5,140 nt of DNA. Source: Bdellovibrionales bacterium (GTDB lineage: Bacteria > Bdellovibrionota > Bdellovibrionia > Bdellovibrionales > JAMPXM01). Location of the stretch: NCBI GenBank assembly GCA_005792225.1, contig SXSP01000238.1, forward strand, positions 1 to 5,140, in the 5' to 3' direction. The position numbers and the translations under genes were made by a program. Positions 1-5,140 of this stretch are shown piece after piece. How positions within the stretch are numbered: position 1 is the first letter of the stretch; each line of letters starts with the position of its first letter. The notes below the pieces were generated by a model. That model worked only from the letters and a program-made list of their open reading frames with translations, ran no database searches and was not told where the DNA came from.

Positions 1-154
1 AAAGGCATGGTGTATAGACCGTGTGGGTGGGCTCGGTCTTCGCGCTGCACTTAACGATCTGGAGCGTAGAGAGTGGAGTTTGATGGAAACCCTCATTGGG
101 TGTGAGCTTTAAGCACGCTTCGATGAGATCGTTTTGGATCATTGATGTCTTCAT
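1..154 (-). CDS. AraC-family transcriptional regulator, AraC_N type (N-terminal fragment, runs off left edge)
   Basis: The minus strand is open from an ATG at 154-152 to the window edge, giving 51 residues that begin MKTSMIQNDL. An in-frame TAG at 166-164 lies just upstream, so the start must be 154 or the second ATG at 142; neither has a strong ribosome binding site. Residues 24-51 (HQTPLSTLQIVK, then PTHTVYTPCL) fit the opening of the AraC-type N-terminal ligand domain (AraC_N, PF06719), which typically reads 'T-P-x-x-x-L-x-x-x-R ... P-T-x-x-x-x-Y-x-P-x-L'. Full regulators of this type are about 300 residues with two C-terminal helix-turn-helix motifs, so roughly five sixths, including the DNA-binding part, lies outside. 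The gene is divergent from the SDR gene at 310. That is a familiar arrangement for this regulator type beside reductases, such as yqhC beside yqhD in E. coli, so it probably controls the SDR gene. The family call rests on a short fragment. Confidence 0.62.
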   Translation of the reverse strand, partial: MKTSMIQNDLIEACLKLTPNEGFHQTPLSTLQIVKCSAKTEPTHTVYTPCL

Positions 155-181
155 ACTCTGAATCTACCGCATCTCCGGTTG

Positions 182-212
182 TTTAGCCCAAAAATGCAGA
201 CATTTGTAGAAT
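182..212 (+). promoter_or_regulatory. Weak sigma70-like promoter candidate for the SDR gene
   Basis: TAGAAT at 207-212 matches the -10 consensus at five of six positions. The only -35-like hexamer near it is TTTAGC at 182-187, with a long 19-base spacer. Transcription would begin near 219, giving a leader of about 90 bases. The poor -35 and long spacer would suit a promoter that needs an activator, but this is inference. Confidence 0.22.
192..205. promoter_or_regulatory. Perfect inverted repeat, candidate operator in the divergent gap
   Basis: AAATG-CAGA-CATTT is a perfect 5-base inverted repeat around a 4-base centre. It lies in the gap between the AraC-type regulator and the SDR gene, just upstream of the TAGAAT candidate -10. 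Its location suits a regulator site. However, AraC-family sites are more often direct repeats, and an inverted repeat this short can arise by chance. Confidence 0.2.
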
Positions 213-309
213 TAGGCAATCAACTTGGAGGAACGGCCTACCGCGGGCGGCGGGTCGGCGCTTAATCTTGATTCAGTTAGCAAACCTTATTCTATGGGAG
301 GAAACCACT

Positions 310-1146
310 ATGAAACAAGTTTGGTTCATCACGGGAGCATCAAAAGGTCTGGGGCTGACACTTGTTAAGCGCCTTTTAGCGGAAGGACACAGTGTCGCCG
401 CAACCTCTAGGGACGCGGCGACACTCATTCAGAATGTTGGAGGAGCGAATCCTCGCCTGCTGCCTCTGGAGGTGAATCTCTCCGACGAAGATTCCGTGGA
501 GAGTGCAGTCTCCCTCGCGATCGAACGCTTCGGGCATATCGATACGCTCGTCAATAATGCCGGCTACGGGCAAACGGGCGCCGTCGAGGAAGTCTCAGAT
601 CAGGAAGTCCGAGAGAATTTTGAAGTGAACGTCTTTGGGCTTCTGACCGTCACGCGTGCCGTTCTATCGAGAATGCGCGAGAAGCGTTCGGGACATATTT
701 ATAATATTTCATCCATCGGCGGATTCACGGGTGCCTTTTCCGGTTGGGGCATCTACTGCGCGACCAAGTTCGCCGTCGCGGGATTGACTGAATCTCTCCA
801 CGCCGACGTGAAAGATTTGGGGATCCAAGTCACTCTCGTTTATCCCGGCTACTTCCGCACAAGTTTTCTCGAAAAGGAATCCATGCGCCGACCTGAGCGC
901 ACGATCGCAGGTTACGAGGAAGCGAAGCGTTCAATCGAGCACCATTCATCAACTCTCAATCGCCAACAACCCGGTGATCCCGAAAAGCTCGCCAAAGTTC
1001 TGATTGATCTATCGCACCGGGCGGATGCACCTTTGCATCTCTTCCTCGGGGCCGATGCTTACGAACTTGCGCATGTGAAGATGAAGAACGTAACCAGCGA
1101 TCTCGAAAAGAACAGAAATCTTTCGGTAACGACCGGCTATACGTGA
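310..1146 (+). CDS. Short-chain dehydrogenase/reductase (classical SDR, probably NADP(H)-dependent)
   Basis: A 278-residue oxidoreductase of the classical SDR family, predicted to be cytoplasmic. The Rossmann nucleotide-binding motif TGASKGLG is at residues 8-15. NNAG at 82-85 supports the central sheet, and Asn107 sits in the NVFG segment. The catalytic Ser135 is in NISSIGG, and the Tyr149-Lys153 pair is in YCATK. PG at 179-180 closes the cofactor site. Arg34 in ATSRD, right after the second strand, favours NADP(H) over NAD(H). The ATG at 310 was chosen because GGGAGGA (296-302) lies 7 bases upstream; a TTG at 268 would extend the frame by 14 residues but lacks such a site and the family normally begins right at the first strand. 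The length is slightly above the usual 250 or so, with the extra residues in the C-terminal substrate region. The substrate cannot be told from sequence. The divergent AraC-type gene is the likely regulator. Confidence 0.93.
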   Translation: MKQVWFITGASKGLGLTLVKRLLAEGHSVAATSRDAATLIQNVGGANPRLLPLEVNLSDEDSVESAVSLAIERFGHIDTLVNNAGYGQTGAVEEVSDQEVRENFEVNVFGLLTVTRAVLSRMREKRSGHIYNISSIGGFTGAFSGWGIYCATKFAVAGLTESLHADVKDLGIQVTLVYPGYFRTSFLEKESMRRPERTIAGYEEAKRSIEHHSSTLNRQQPGDPEKLAKVLIDLSHRADAPLHLFLGADAYELAHVKMKNVTSDLEKNRNLSVTTGYT

Positions 1147-1213
1147 AGTCATCTCCATCAAGGTTCAAACTGCAAGACAAAGACTGAAGGAGTTGCTATA
1201 CCGCGCTAGAAGC

Positions 1214-1219
1214 GAGGGA
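1214..1219 (+). promoter_or_regulatory. Ribosome binding site of the antiporter gene, unusually close to the ATG
   Basis: GAGGGA at 1214-1219 lies only 2 bases before the ATG at 1222, tighter than normal. A better AAGGAG occurs at 1187-1192, but it is 29 bases before the ATG and has no in-frame start behind it. The start at 1222 remains the only sensible one, because the protein begins there with a short polar lead into the first membrane segment. Confidence 0.4.
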
Positions 1220-1221
1220 AT

Positions 1222-2307
1222 ATGGCTGGTAGTAGCAACTCCAAATTCGATTTCACACAAATTTCATCCGTCGGGGCGTTTCTCGTCTTGATCGTTCTCT
1301 CGCTCGTTGATAAATCGCCGTTTACCGTCATGGTTGCCGGAATTTTCTTGGCGGTGGCGATCAGCGCGTCGATTCATCATGCGGAAGTCATCGCGAAGCG
1401 CGTGGGTCCGGCACTTGGCGCTTTGATCCTCGCGCTTGCGGTCACCGTGATTGAAGTCGGGCTCATCGTTTCGTTGATGATGAACGACACACCGACATCG
1501 GCCGTGGTCGCGCGCGATACCGTTTTCGCAGCCGTGATCATCGTGACCAACGGGATCGTCGGGATTTGCTTTTTGATCGGCGGTATTCGGCACCGAGAGC
1601 TCGAATTCCGGGTTGAAGGAACGAGTTCGCTCCTCGCGGTTTTGGCGACCCTCGTCGGAGTGACGCTCGTTCTTCCAAATTTTACGACCACGACCGCGGG
1701 ACCAACGTACTCCACATCGCAATTGATTTTTGCTTCCGTGGCATCTCTCGTCCTGTATGCATCGTTGATCATCGCGCAAACGGTAACGCATGCCGATTAC
1801 TTTGCGGTGGAGAGCGTTAGCGACGACGGCGCGACCGAGCACATTCCGTCGAAGAAAGAGGCATGGATCAGCGGATCTGCTTTGTTGATCAGTTTAACCG
1901 CCGTGATCGGGCTTGCGAAAACACTCAGTCCATCGATTGAAAGTGGCCTCGTTCAGATCGGGGCACCGAAAGAAGCGGTCGGAATCGTGATCGCGCTTCT
2001 CGTCCTTTTACCCGAGGCGGGAGCGGCCCTGGCGGCCGCGCGTGCGAATCAACTTCAGACGAGTTTAAATTTGGCTCTCGGATCGGGAGCGGCGAGTATC
2101 GCACTCACGATTCCGATCGTGAGCCTTTATTCGATTTTGTCTGAGCGCAAGATTACTTTGGGTCTCGACAGCAAGTCGTTAGCTTTTGTGGTTCTCACTT
2201 TTCTCGTCGCGGGACTCACGCTCGGCACGGGAAAGAGCGCGGCTTTGAAGGGCGTTGTGCATCTGACGATTCTCTTTGCGTACGTGATCCTTTCGCTCAT
2301 TCCGTAA
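1222..2307 (+). CDS. chaA: ChaA-type cation/proton antiporter (Ca2+/Na+/K+:H+ exchange, CaCA superfamily)
   Basis: A 361-residue inner-membrane protein, close in length to E. coli ChaA (366). ChaA exports Ca2+, Na+ or K+ in exchange for protons and aids salt and alkaline tolerance. About eleven hydrophobic segments are visible (roughly 17-30, 33-50, 67-87, 100-120, 135-151, 167-187, 215-233, 252-275, 287-307, 319-336, 343-360), with a polar loop at 188-213. The two inverted alpha-repeats of the superfamily are clear. The first runs from HHAEVIAKR (52-60) through the acidic Glu78 of VIEVGLI. The second has LLPEAGAAL (262-270, Glu265), then ANQLQTSLNLALGS (275-288). The repeat-2 region closely follows ChaA as I remember it (PEA...ANQLQ.S.NL.LGS...S.TIP). 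The 75 bases after the SDR gene show no clear promoter or terminator, so read-through is possible. The ion actually carried is inferred from the family. Confidence 0.92.
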   Translation: MAGSSNSKFDFTQISSVGAFLVLIVLSLVDKSPFTVMVAGIFLAVAISASIHHAEVIAKRVGPALGALILALAVTVIEVGLIVSLMMNDTPTSAVVARDTVFAAVIIVTNGIVGICFLIGGIRHRELEFRVEGTSSLLAVLATLVGVTLVLPNFTTTTAGPTYSTSQLIFASVASLVLYASLIIAQTVTHADYFAVESVSDDGATEHIPSKKEAWISGSALLISLTAVIGLAKTLSPSIESGLVQIGAPKEAVGIVIALLVLLPEAGAALAAARANQLQTSLNLALGSGAASIALTIPIVSLYSILSERKITLGLDSKSLAFVVLTFLVAGLTLGTGKSAALKGVVHLTILFAYVILSLIP

Positions 2308-2347
2308 CGGGTCGATGCGTCCCAACAGTTTTTGGTTAGATCACTCG

Positions 2348-2363
2348 CCGCATGACACTGCGG
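2348..2363 (+). terminator. Weak stem-loop downstream of the antiporter gene
   Basis: CCGCA (2348-2352) pairs with TGCGG (2359-2363) across a 6-base loop, followed by TTCGTT rather than a proper T-run. It lies 40 bases after the antiporter stop. The stem is short, so termination here is doubtful. No convincing promoter for the next gene was found in the rest of the 129-base gap. Confidence 0.18.
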
Positions 2364-2436
2364 TTCGTTGGCTGAGTTTCATTTGCCTCTGGATGTTTAG
2401 ACGTGATTTTCTCCGGCCTCAAAGGGGGAGGTTCAA

Positions 2437-3051
2437 ATGTTCAGTTTCAAAAAAGCTTTGGCTACGTTCGCGCTCGTTCTGACGGTTACACCATCGGCCA
2501 TGGCCGCAAAGACATCGATTGCGGCAAATGCCTCACCGATCGCGGGCATCGAAAACCGCATTGGTCGCCAGCTCACCACCGATGAACTCGCGACCGTGGA
2601 TTCACTCTTCTCCCAAGTCGCCGCTTATCAGGCGGATGTCAATTCAACTCACTTTGCCGACGGAGAACAGTTTACGTTCTTGGGTTGCGTGGGTGGCGCA
2701 ATCGCGGCGGTGATCAAGCGTGGTTACGCACTCTGCGCAGATACGTCTGGTCAAACCTACGTTCTGAGCGCAACTGGCATCGGCGCGATCGGAATTCGCG
2801 CAACGGGCGACGTCGTCGTCCACGCGGGCGCGCGCGAGGCGATTCGCGGTGCTTACGCAAACGGCGCTCCCGTGTCTGAACTGGGTCGCATGGGCGAGTA
2901 CTTCCGTTACGGACGCATACTCGCGAAGTTCGCGAGCGTAAACGTTGACTTCTTCATGAAGAGCGACGGGACGGCCGCAAAACTTTTCTTCGTTGGCGTC
3001 AACTATGGGCCGTACTTTGATTTGGGTCGCGACTCCATCGCGCTTGATTGA
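2437..3051 (+). CDS. Secreted protein of unknown function with two cysteines
   Basis: A 204-residue protein that I do not recognise. The start at 2437 has a very strong ribosome binding site, GGGGGAGG (2424-2431), 5 bases upstream. The N-terminus is a Sec signal peptide: KK at 5-6, a hydrophobic core at about 8-19, and a cleavage site after AMA or AMAA (21-24). No lipobox cysteine follows, so the mature protein of about 180 residues should be periplasmic, outer-membrane associated or secreted. A helical, polar part (about 38-72, with LTTDELATVDSLFSQV) is followed by a Gly/Ala-rich part (82-145) with Cys84 and Cys100, which could form a disulfide. The C-terminal third alternates aromatic and small residues (DFFMKSDGTAAKLFFVGVNYG, 171-191), suggesting beta strands. 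Codon use looks like that of its neighbours. It stands alone between the antiporter and the lyase, with sizeable gaps on both sides. Confidence 0.85.
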   Translation: MFSFKKALATFALVLTVTPSAMAAKTSIAANASPIAGIENRIGRQLTTDELATVDSLFSQVAAYQADVNSTHFADGEQFTFLGCVGGAIAAVIKRGYALCADTSGQTYVLSATGIGAIGIRATGDVVVHAGAREAIRGAYANGAPVSELGRMGEYFRYGRILAKFASVNVDFFMKSDGTAAKLFFVGVNYGPYFDLGRDSIALD

Positions 3052-3057
3052 AGGTGC

Positions 3058-3071
3058 GGAGCCAGCGCTCC
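3058..3071 (+). terminator. Short stem-loop after the secreted-protein gene
   Basis: GGAGC (3058-3062) pairs with GCTCC (3067-3071) around a CAGC loop, starting 7 bases past the stop codon. There is no T-run, so it may be an inefficient terminator or just a 3'-end stabilising hairpin. Confidence 0.2.
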
Positions 3072-3120
3072 CAATCGCCGAGAGAAGATCGTTTAGCGAC
3101 TTAAAGCCTTGAGCCTTCTG

Positions 3121-3133
3121 TCTCACTGTGAGA
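3121..3133. promoter_or_regulatory. 13-base palindrome, possible operator
   Basis: TCTCACTGTGAGA is a perfect 6-base inverted repeat about a single central T, in the 281-base gap ahead of the alginate lyase gene. The symmetry with almost no spacer resembles a binding site for a dimeric regulator more than a terminator hairpin. No known consensus is claimed, and it is about 200 bases from the lyase start. Confidence 0.22.
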
Positions 3134-3269
3134 TCGGGACCTCAAAAAGATTGCACGAAGGTGCTCATGCCGTTTCCGTGGCGGAGGATCAAGTTCGACT
3201 TTACTGATTAAATTCTTGGCTCGTGATCAGTTCCCTGACTCCTCTCGCTCATTAGAGATTTCCCTCAAT

Positions 3270-3299
3270 TTGAATCCAGCAGGGACCGATGGGCATACT
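3270..3299 (+). promoter_or_regulatory. Promoter candidate for the alginate lyase gene
   Basis: TTGAAT (3270-3275) and CATACT (3294-3299) each match four of six consensus bases, with an 18-base spacer. Transcription would begin near 3306, giving a short leader of about 27 bases that contains the ribosome binding site. It conflicts with full transcription of the stem-loop at 3300-3320, so at most one of the two works as described. Confidence 0.3.
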
Positions 3300-3320
3300 G
3301 GGATTGGAAATAACAATCTC
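3300..3320 (+). promoter_or_regulatory. Stem-loop directly abutting the ribosome binding site of the lyase gene
   Basis: GGGATTG (3300-3306) pairs with CAATCTC (3314-3320) over 7 base pairs, one of them G-U, around the A-rich loop GAAATAA. The stem ends exactly where the Shine-Dalgarno AAGGAGG (3321-3327) begins. It does not cover that site, so it may stabilise the mRNA or keep the site single-stranded. It matters only if transcripts start upstream of 3300. Confidence 0.3.
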
Positions 3321-3332
3321 AAGGAGGAAGTC

Positions 3333-4469
3333 ATGAGACAGCTATTAAGGATCGCGTTCATTCTGCCACTGGTCCTTGGATACTTCAGCGTCGCGGAAGC
3401 TCAACTTAAAGCGCCCTTCAACCGTCATCTTACGCAGTACTACGGCAAGCCTCTGGTTGGTACATTCGCTTGTCCTGCCCTCGTTGCGCCTGTGGTCGAC
3501 ATGGGAGGAATGAACAGCATCTACCGGAGTGATGATCCCACGCAATCGATCGTCGATCCCGCTAAACAGGCGAAGGAAGCGGCTCGCAACGCGGCTTTCG
3601 GAGCCTTCCAGAACGCTTTGGCCTCTGTTTCCGACAAATATGTCACGACGAAACCCGCCAATGCGAATATCGCCAATTGCTACGCGCGCCATTTGATCCA
3701 CTGGGCGAAGGCGGGAGCGATGTTGAAGAACCTTGCGAACAACGTCGAACTCGGGCGCCACCAGGCCGTCATGCAGCAGGCGTGGAACCTCTCCGCGATC
3801 GCACAAAGCTACATGAAGGTGCAACCCGCCATGGCCGCGGCTGATTCGGCGGCCGTCCGGGCTTGGATCAAATCGCTTTCGGATTCGGTCTTAAAGGAAT
3901 ACACGACGGCAAATAGCTGGAATACGGCCCACAATCGCAGTCATAACCACGCACAGTGGGCGGCGATGGCTCTCGCGGGAAGTGGCGTCTTATTGAATGA
4001 CGTAAATAAATTTAATCAAGCTTGGAGTTTATTGGGCGCGAGCTTAGCGACGGTACAATCCAACGGTACACTCCCGCACGAGATGAGCCGTGGGGCTAAG
4101 TCTCTCCTCTATCATGAGTTTGCTTGTCTTTCGCTCGCGGGCCTCGTGGCTTACATGGACGCGAACGGACGGGTGCTGAGCCCCGCTCAGGAGTCAGCGT
4201 TTCAACGGGTCATCAAGATGACGGTGGAGCAGGCGCAGAACCCGAGCTGGATCGCCTCCGTCGTTAAAATCGCTCAGACGTCATATCAGCCCAGTTCATC
4301 GAACTTCGCGTTTATTGATATTGCGATCCCTCATTTTCAGCGAACGAATCCAGCTCTCGCCGCGCAACTCGAGGCAGCCGGCGCCAAGTATCGCGCCTTC
4401 CGGCACCCGCATCTGGGCGGGAATATCACCGCGGTCTACAACGTTCCTGCATTCTCCAAGATGAAGTAA
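3333..4469 (+). CDS. Secreted alginate lyase, polysaccharide lyase family 5 (AlgL-like)
   Basis: A 378-residue protein resembling poly(beta-D-mannuronate) lyase AlgL (PL5, PF05426; AlgL of P. aeruginosa is 367). This family cleaves mannuronate-rich alginate by beta-elimination in an all-helical (alpha/alpha) toroid. The ATG at 3333 was chosen because AAGGAGG (3321-3327) lies 5 bases upstream and a signal peptide follows at once (MRQLLR, hydrophobic 8-20, cleavage after AEA at 21-23); a longer frame from GTG 3216 has no such support. Landmarks shared with AlgL are CP at 47-48, HWAKAGAM (123-130, AlgL WARAGAL), Asn205-His206 (AlgL N201-H202), LPHE (247-250), Arg253 and Tyr260-His261 (AlgL R249, Y256, same spacing of 7), and a final LGGNITAVY (361-369). 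The basic residue before Tyr64 (Lys66 in AlgL) is Ile63 here. No alginate synthesis genes are seen, so a degradative role is more likely than AlgL's periplasmic housekeeping role. Periplasmic or extracellular location is inferred. Confidence 0.88.
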   Translation: MRQLLRIAFILPLVLGYFSVAEAQLKAPFNRHLTQYYGKPLVGTFACPALVAPVVDMGGMNSIYRSDDPTQSIVDPAKQAKEAARNAAFGAFQNALASVSDKYVTTKPANANIANCYARHLIHWAKAGAMLKNLANNVELGRHQAVMQQAWNLSAIAQSYMKVQPAMAAADSAAVRAWIKSLSDSVLKEYTTANSWNTAHNRSHNHAQWAAMALAGSGVLLNDVNKFNQAWSLLGASLATVQSNGTLPHEMSRGAKSLLYHEFACLSLAGLVAYMDANGRVLSPAQESAFQRVIKMTVEQAQNPSWIASVVKIAQTSYQPSSSNFAFIDIAIPHFQRTNPALAAQLEAAGAKYRAFRHPHLGGNITAVYNVPAFSKMK

Positions 4470-4481
4470 GCCATTCTCGAC

Positions 4482-4506
4482 CAACGCGGGCGTGAAGCCC
4501 GCGTTG
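4482..4506. terminator. Perfect 10-bp hairpin between convergent genes, possible two-way terminator
   Basis: CAACGCGGGC (4482-4491) and GCCCGCGTTG (4497-4506) form an uninterrupted 10-bp, GC-rich stem with a GTGAA loop. It starts 12 bases after the lyase stop and ends 7 bases before the stop of the minus-strand gene. The placement strongly suggests a shared terminator for both strands. Neither side has a T-run, so it is not a textbook intrinsic terminator. Confidence 0.6.
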
Positions 4507-4513
4507 TACCGAC

Positions 4514-5140
4514 TTAGGCCAGCATCTGCGTAATGACCCCGTTGCTGTTTCCAAACGATGAATTTGACATTCCGAAGGCCCGCATCAGTGTCAGCCACAC
4601 GTTCGCCATTGGCGGTTGTTTCGACATCCCCGCCGGGAAGTCGATGGTTTGGCCTGTTTTCAGTTTACCTCCGAGGTTTCCACCGACGACGACGTTGATG
4701 TCAGCCGGGTAGTGCGTTTGACCGTCGGAAATACTGCTCGTCATGACGACCGCCGAATTATAAAGGAGGCTCGTCCCGTCGACTTCTTTCACGGCGTTCA
4801 ATTTAAGTAAAAGTTGTTTGAACTGATCGTACTGCCACTGTACCGCCGTTTTGAATTTCGCGGGGTTTCCGGAGTTCTCGGCGTGATGCGAGAGCGAGTG
4901 CCATCCGCCGTTGCCGTCGCCGTCACCGGCCAGCATCAGGTTGAACACTTGAACCTTGTTACATTGAAACGCGGCGACCGCGAGATCTTGGAGGATCGTC
5001 AGGCGGCGCGGATATACTGTGCTTAGAAAAATCGCGCGATCAAGACTGTCATCGTGTGGGCGTTTAACGGGTTCTAGAGCGAGGTCATTGAGCAGAGGTG
5101 TATCAATTTGGGATTCCGATTTGACCTTCGCGCTGAACAA
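4514..5140 (-). CDS. HXXSHH-family protein (DUF1552), C-terminal half, cut by right edge
   Basis: The frame ends at TAA 4516-4514 and is open to the window edge, giving 208 residues. The first visible codon is TTG, read here as an internal Leu rather than a start. The signature H-x-x-S-H-H is present as HSLSHH (bases 4900-4883, visible residues 81-86), matching the name of Pfam PF07586 (formerly DUF1552). Other family traits are LAVAAFQCNKVQVFNLML (53-70) before the motif, then LLYNSAVVMTSSISDGQTHYP (125-145), VVGGNLGGKLKTGQ (151-164), and a final MRAFGM...FGNSNG (186-201). Family members are usually about 430-450 residues with a Tat-type signal peptide, so about half, including the export signal, is outside. 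The biochemical role is unknown; the genes often sit next to DUF1592-type cytochrome-like proteins, which would be expected beyond the edge. The gene converges on the alginate lyase, so the two are not co-transcribed. Confidence 0.88.
   Translation of the reverse strand: MFSAKVKSESQIDTPLLNDLALEPVKRPHDDSLDRAIFLSTVYPRRLTILQDLAVAAFQCNKVQVFNLMLAGDGDGNGGWHSLSHHAENSGNPAKFKTAVQWQYDQFKQLLLKLNAVKEVDGTSLLYNSAVVMTSSISDGQTHYPADINVVVGGNLGGKLKTGQTIDFPAGMSKQPPMANVWLTLMRAFGMSNSSFGNSNGVITQMLA

Larger units (their letters stand above)
155..309. other. Divergent intergenic region between regulator and SDR gene
   Basis: These 155 bases separate the start of the AraC-type gene from the start of the SDR gene and should hold both promoters and the regulator's operator. 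I see an inverted repeat at 192-205, a weak promoter candidate at 182-212, and a GC-rich block at about 240-261. There is also a GGAGGA at 227-232 that looks like a ribosome binding site but has no start codon after it. No coding frame or RNA gene is recognisable. Confidence 0.5.

Noticed and set aside
2..112. Open plus-strand frame of 36 codons at the left edge ending in TAA, at first read as the tail of an upstream gene
   Set aside because: It lies antisense to the AraC_N fragment, whose minus-strand translation matches a known domain pattern; the plus frame matches nothing.
268..295. TTGATT and TTCTAT with 16-base spacing as an SDR promoter
   Set aside because: The -10 would overlap the ribosome binding site and transcription would begin downstream of it, leaving the gene without that site.
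268..309. TTG start that would add 14 residues to the SDR protein
   Set aside because: The ATG at 310 has a strong ribosome binding site at good spacing and begins directly at the expected first beta strand.
1264..1842. 192-codon minus-strand open frame antisense to the antiporter gene
   Set aside because: Its product is a highly charged, low-complexity string of Arg, Asp and His, typical of the reverse reading of a membrane-protein gene.
1222..2307. Many GATC tetramers in the antiporter gene
   Set aside because: They come from frequent Ile ATC codons after G-ending codons, not from a special repeat.
2315..2482. 55-codon plus-strand frame overlapping the start of the secreted-protein gene
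   Set aside because: It has no ribosome binding site, an odd composition rich in Trp, Arg and Phe, and overlaps a well-supported start in another frame.
2644..3126. 160-codon minus-strand open frame
   Set aside because: It is antisense to the secreted-protein gene; the plus-strand gene has a signal peptide and strong ribosome binding site, while this frame has no recognisable domain.
3167..3211. 14-codon frame (MPFPWRRIKFDFTD) with a GAAGGTG site 3 bases upstream
   Set aside because: It is too short to judge, the spacing is too tight, and nothing supports translation; noted only as a possible leader peptide.

Overview
The window reads as an ordinary chromosomal stretch of a Gram-negative bacterium. 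Two proteins have Sec-type signal peptides, and the clearly readable plus-strand genes have purine-rich Shine-Dalgarno sites. The host lineage cannot be fixed from this sequence. The HXXSHH/DUF1552 gene at the right edge belongs to a family common in Myxococcota, Planctomycetota, Verrucomicrobiota, Bdellovibrionota and some marine Gammaproteobacteria. A member of one of these delta-like lineages is my working guess, not a demonstrated assignment.

Left part (1-1146): the first 154 bases hold, on the minus strand, the start of an AraC-family regulator (AraC_N type) that runs off the left edge. It is divergent from a classical short-chain dehydrogenase/reductase (SDR) gene. The 155-base gap between the two starts carries a perfect 14-base inverted repeat and a weak promoter candidate. 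This is the usual layout of a local regulator beside its reductase target.

Middle part (1222-3051): a ChaA-type cation/proton antiporter follows the SDR gene on the same strand after 75 bases. After a further 129 bases comes a 204-residue secreted protein that I do not recognise.

Right part (3052-5140): a 281-base gap contains a palindrome, a promoter candidate and a stem-loop that directly abuts the Shine-Dalgarno site of the next gene. That gene (3333-4469) is a secreted alginate lyase of polysaccharide lyase family 5 (AlgL-like), with the Asn-His and Arg...Tyr active-site pairs in place. A perfect 10-bp inverted repeat separates it from a convergent gene on the minus strand. The latter encodes the C-terminal half of an HXXSHH (DUF1552) protein and is cut by the right edge.

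The genes do not form one obvious pathway. Two local units can be argued: regulator plus SDR (redox or aldehyde/ketone handling), and a stand-alone alginate lyase for catabolism or attack on extracellular or periplasmic alginate. No mobile element, CRISPR array, tRNA or rRNA was seen. I found no convincing evidence of a wholly new system; the most unusual items are the lyase with its leader structure and the orphan secreted protein.
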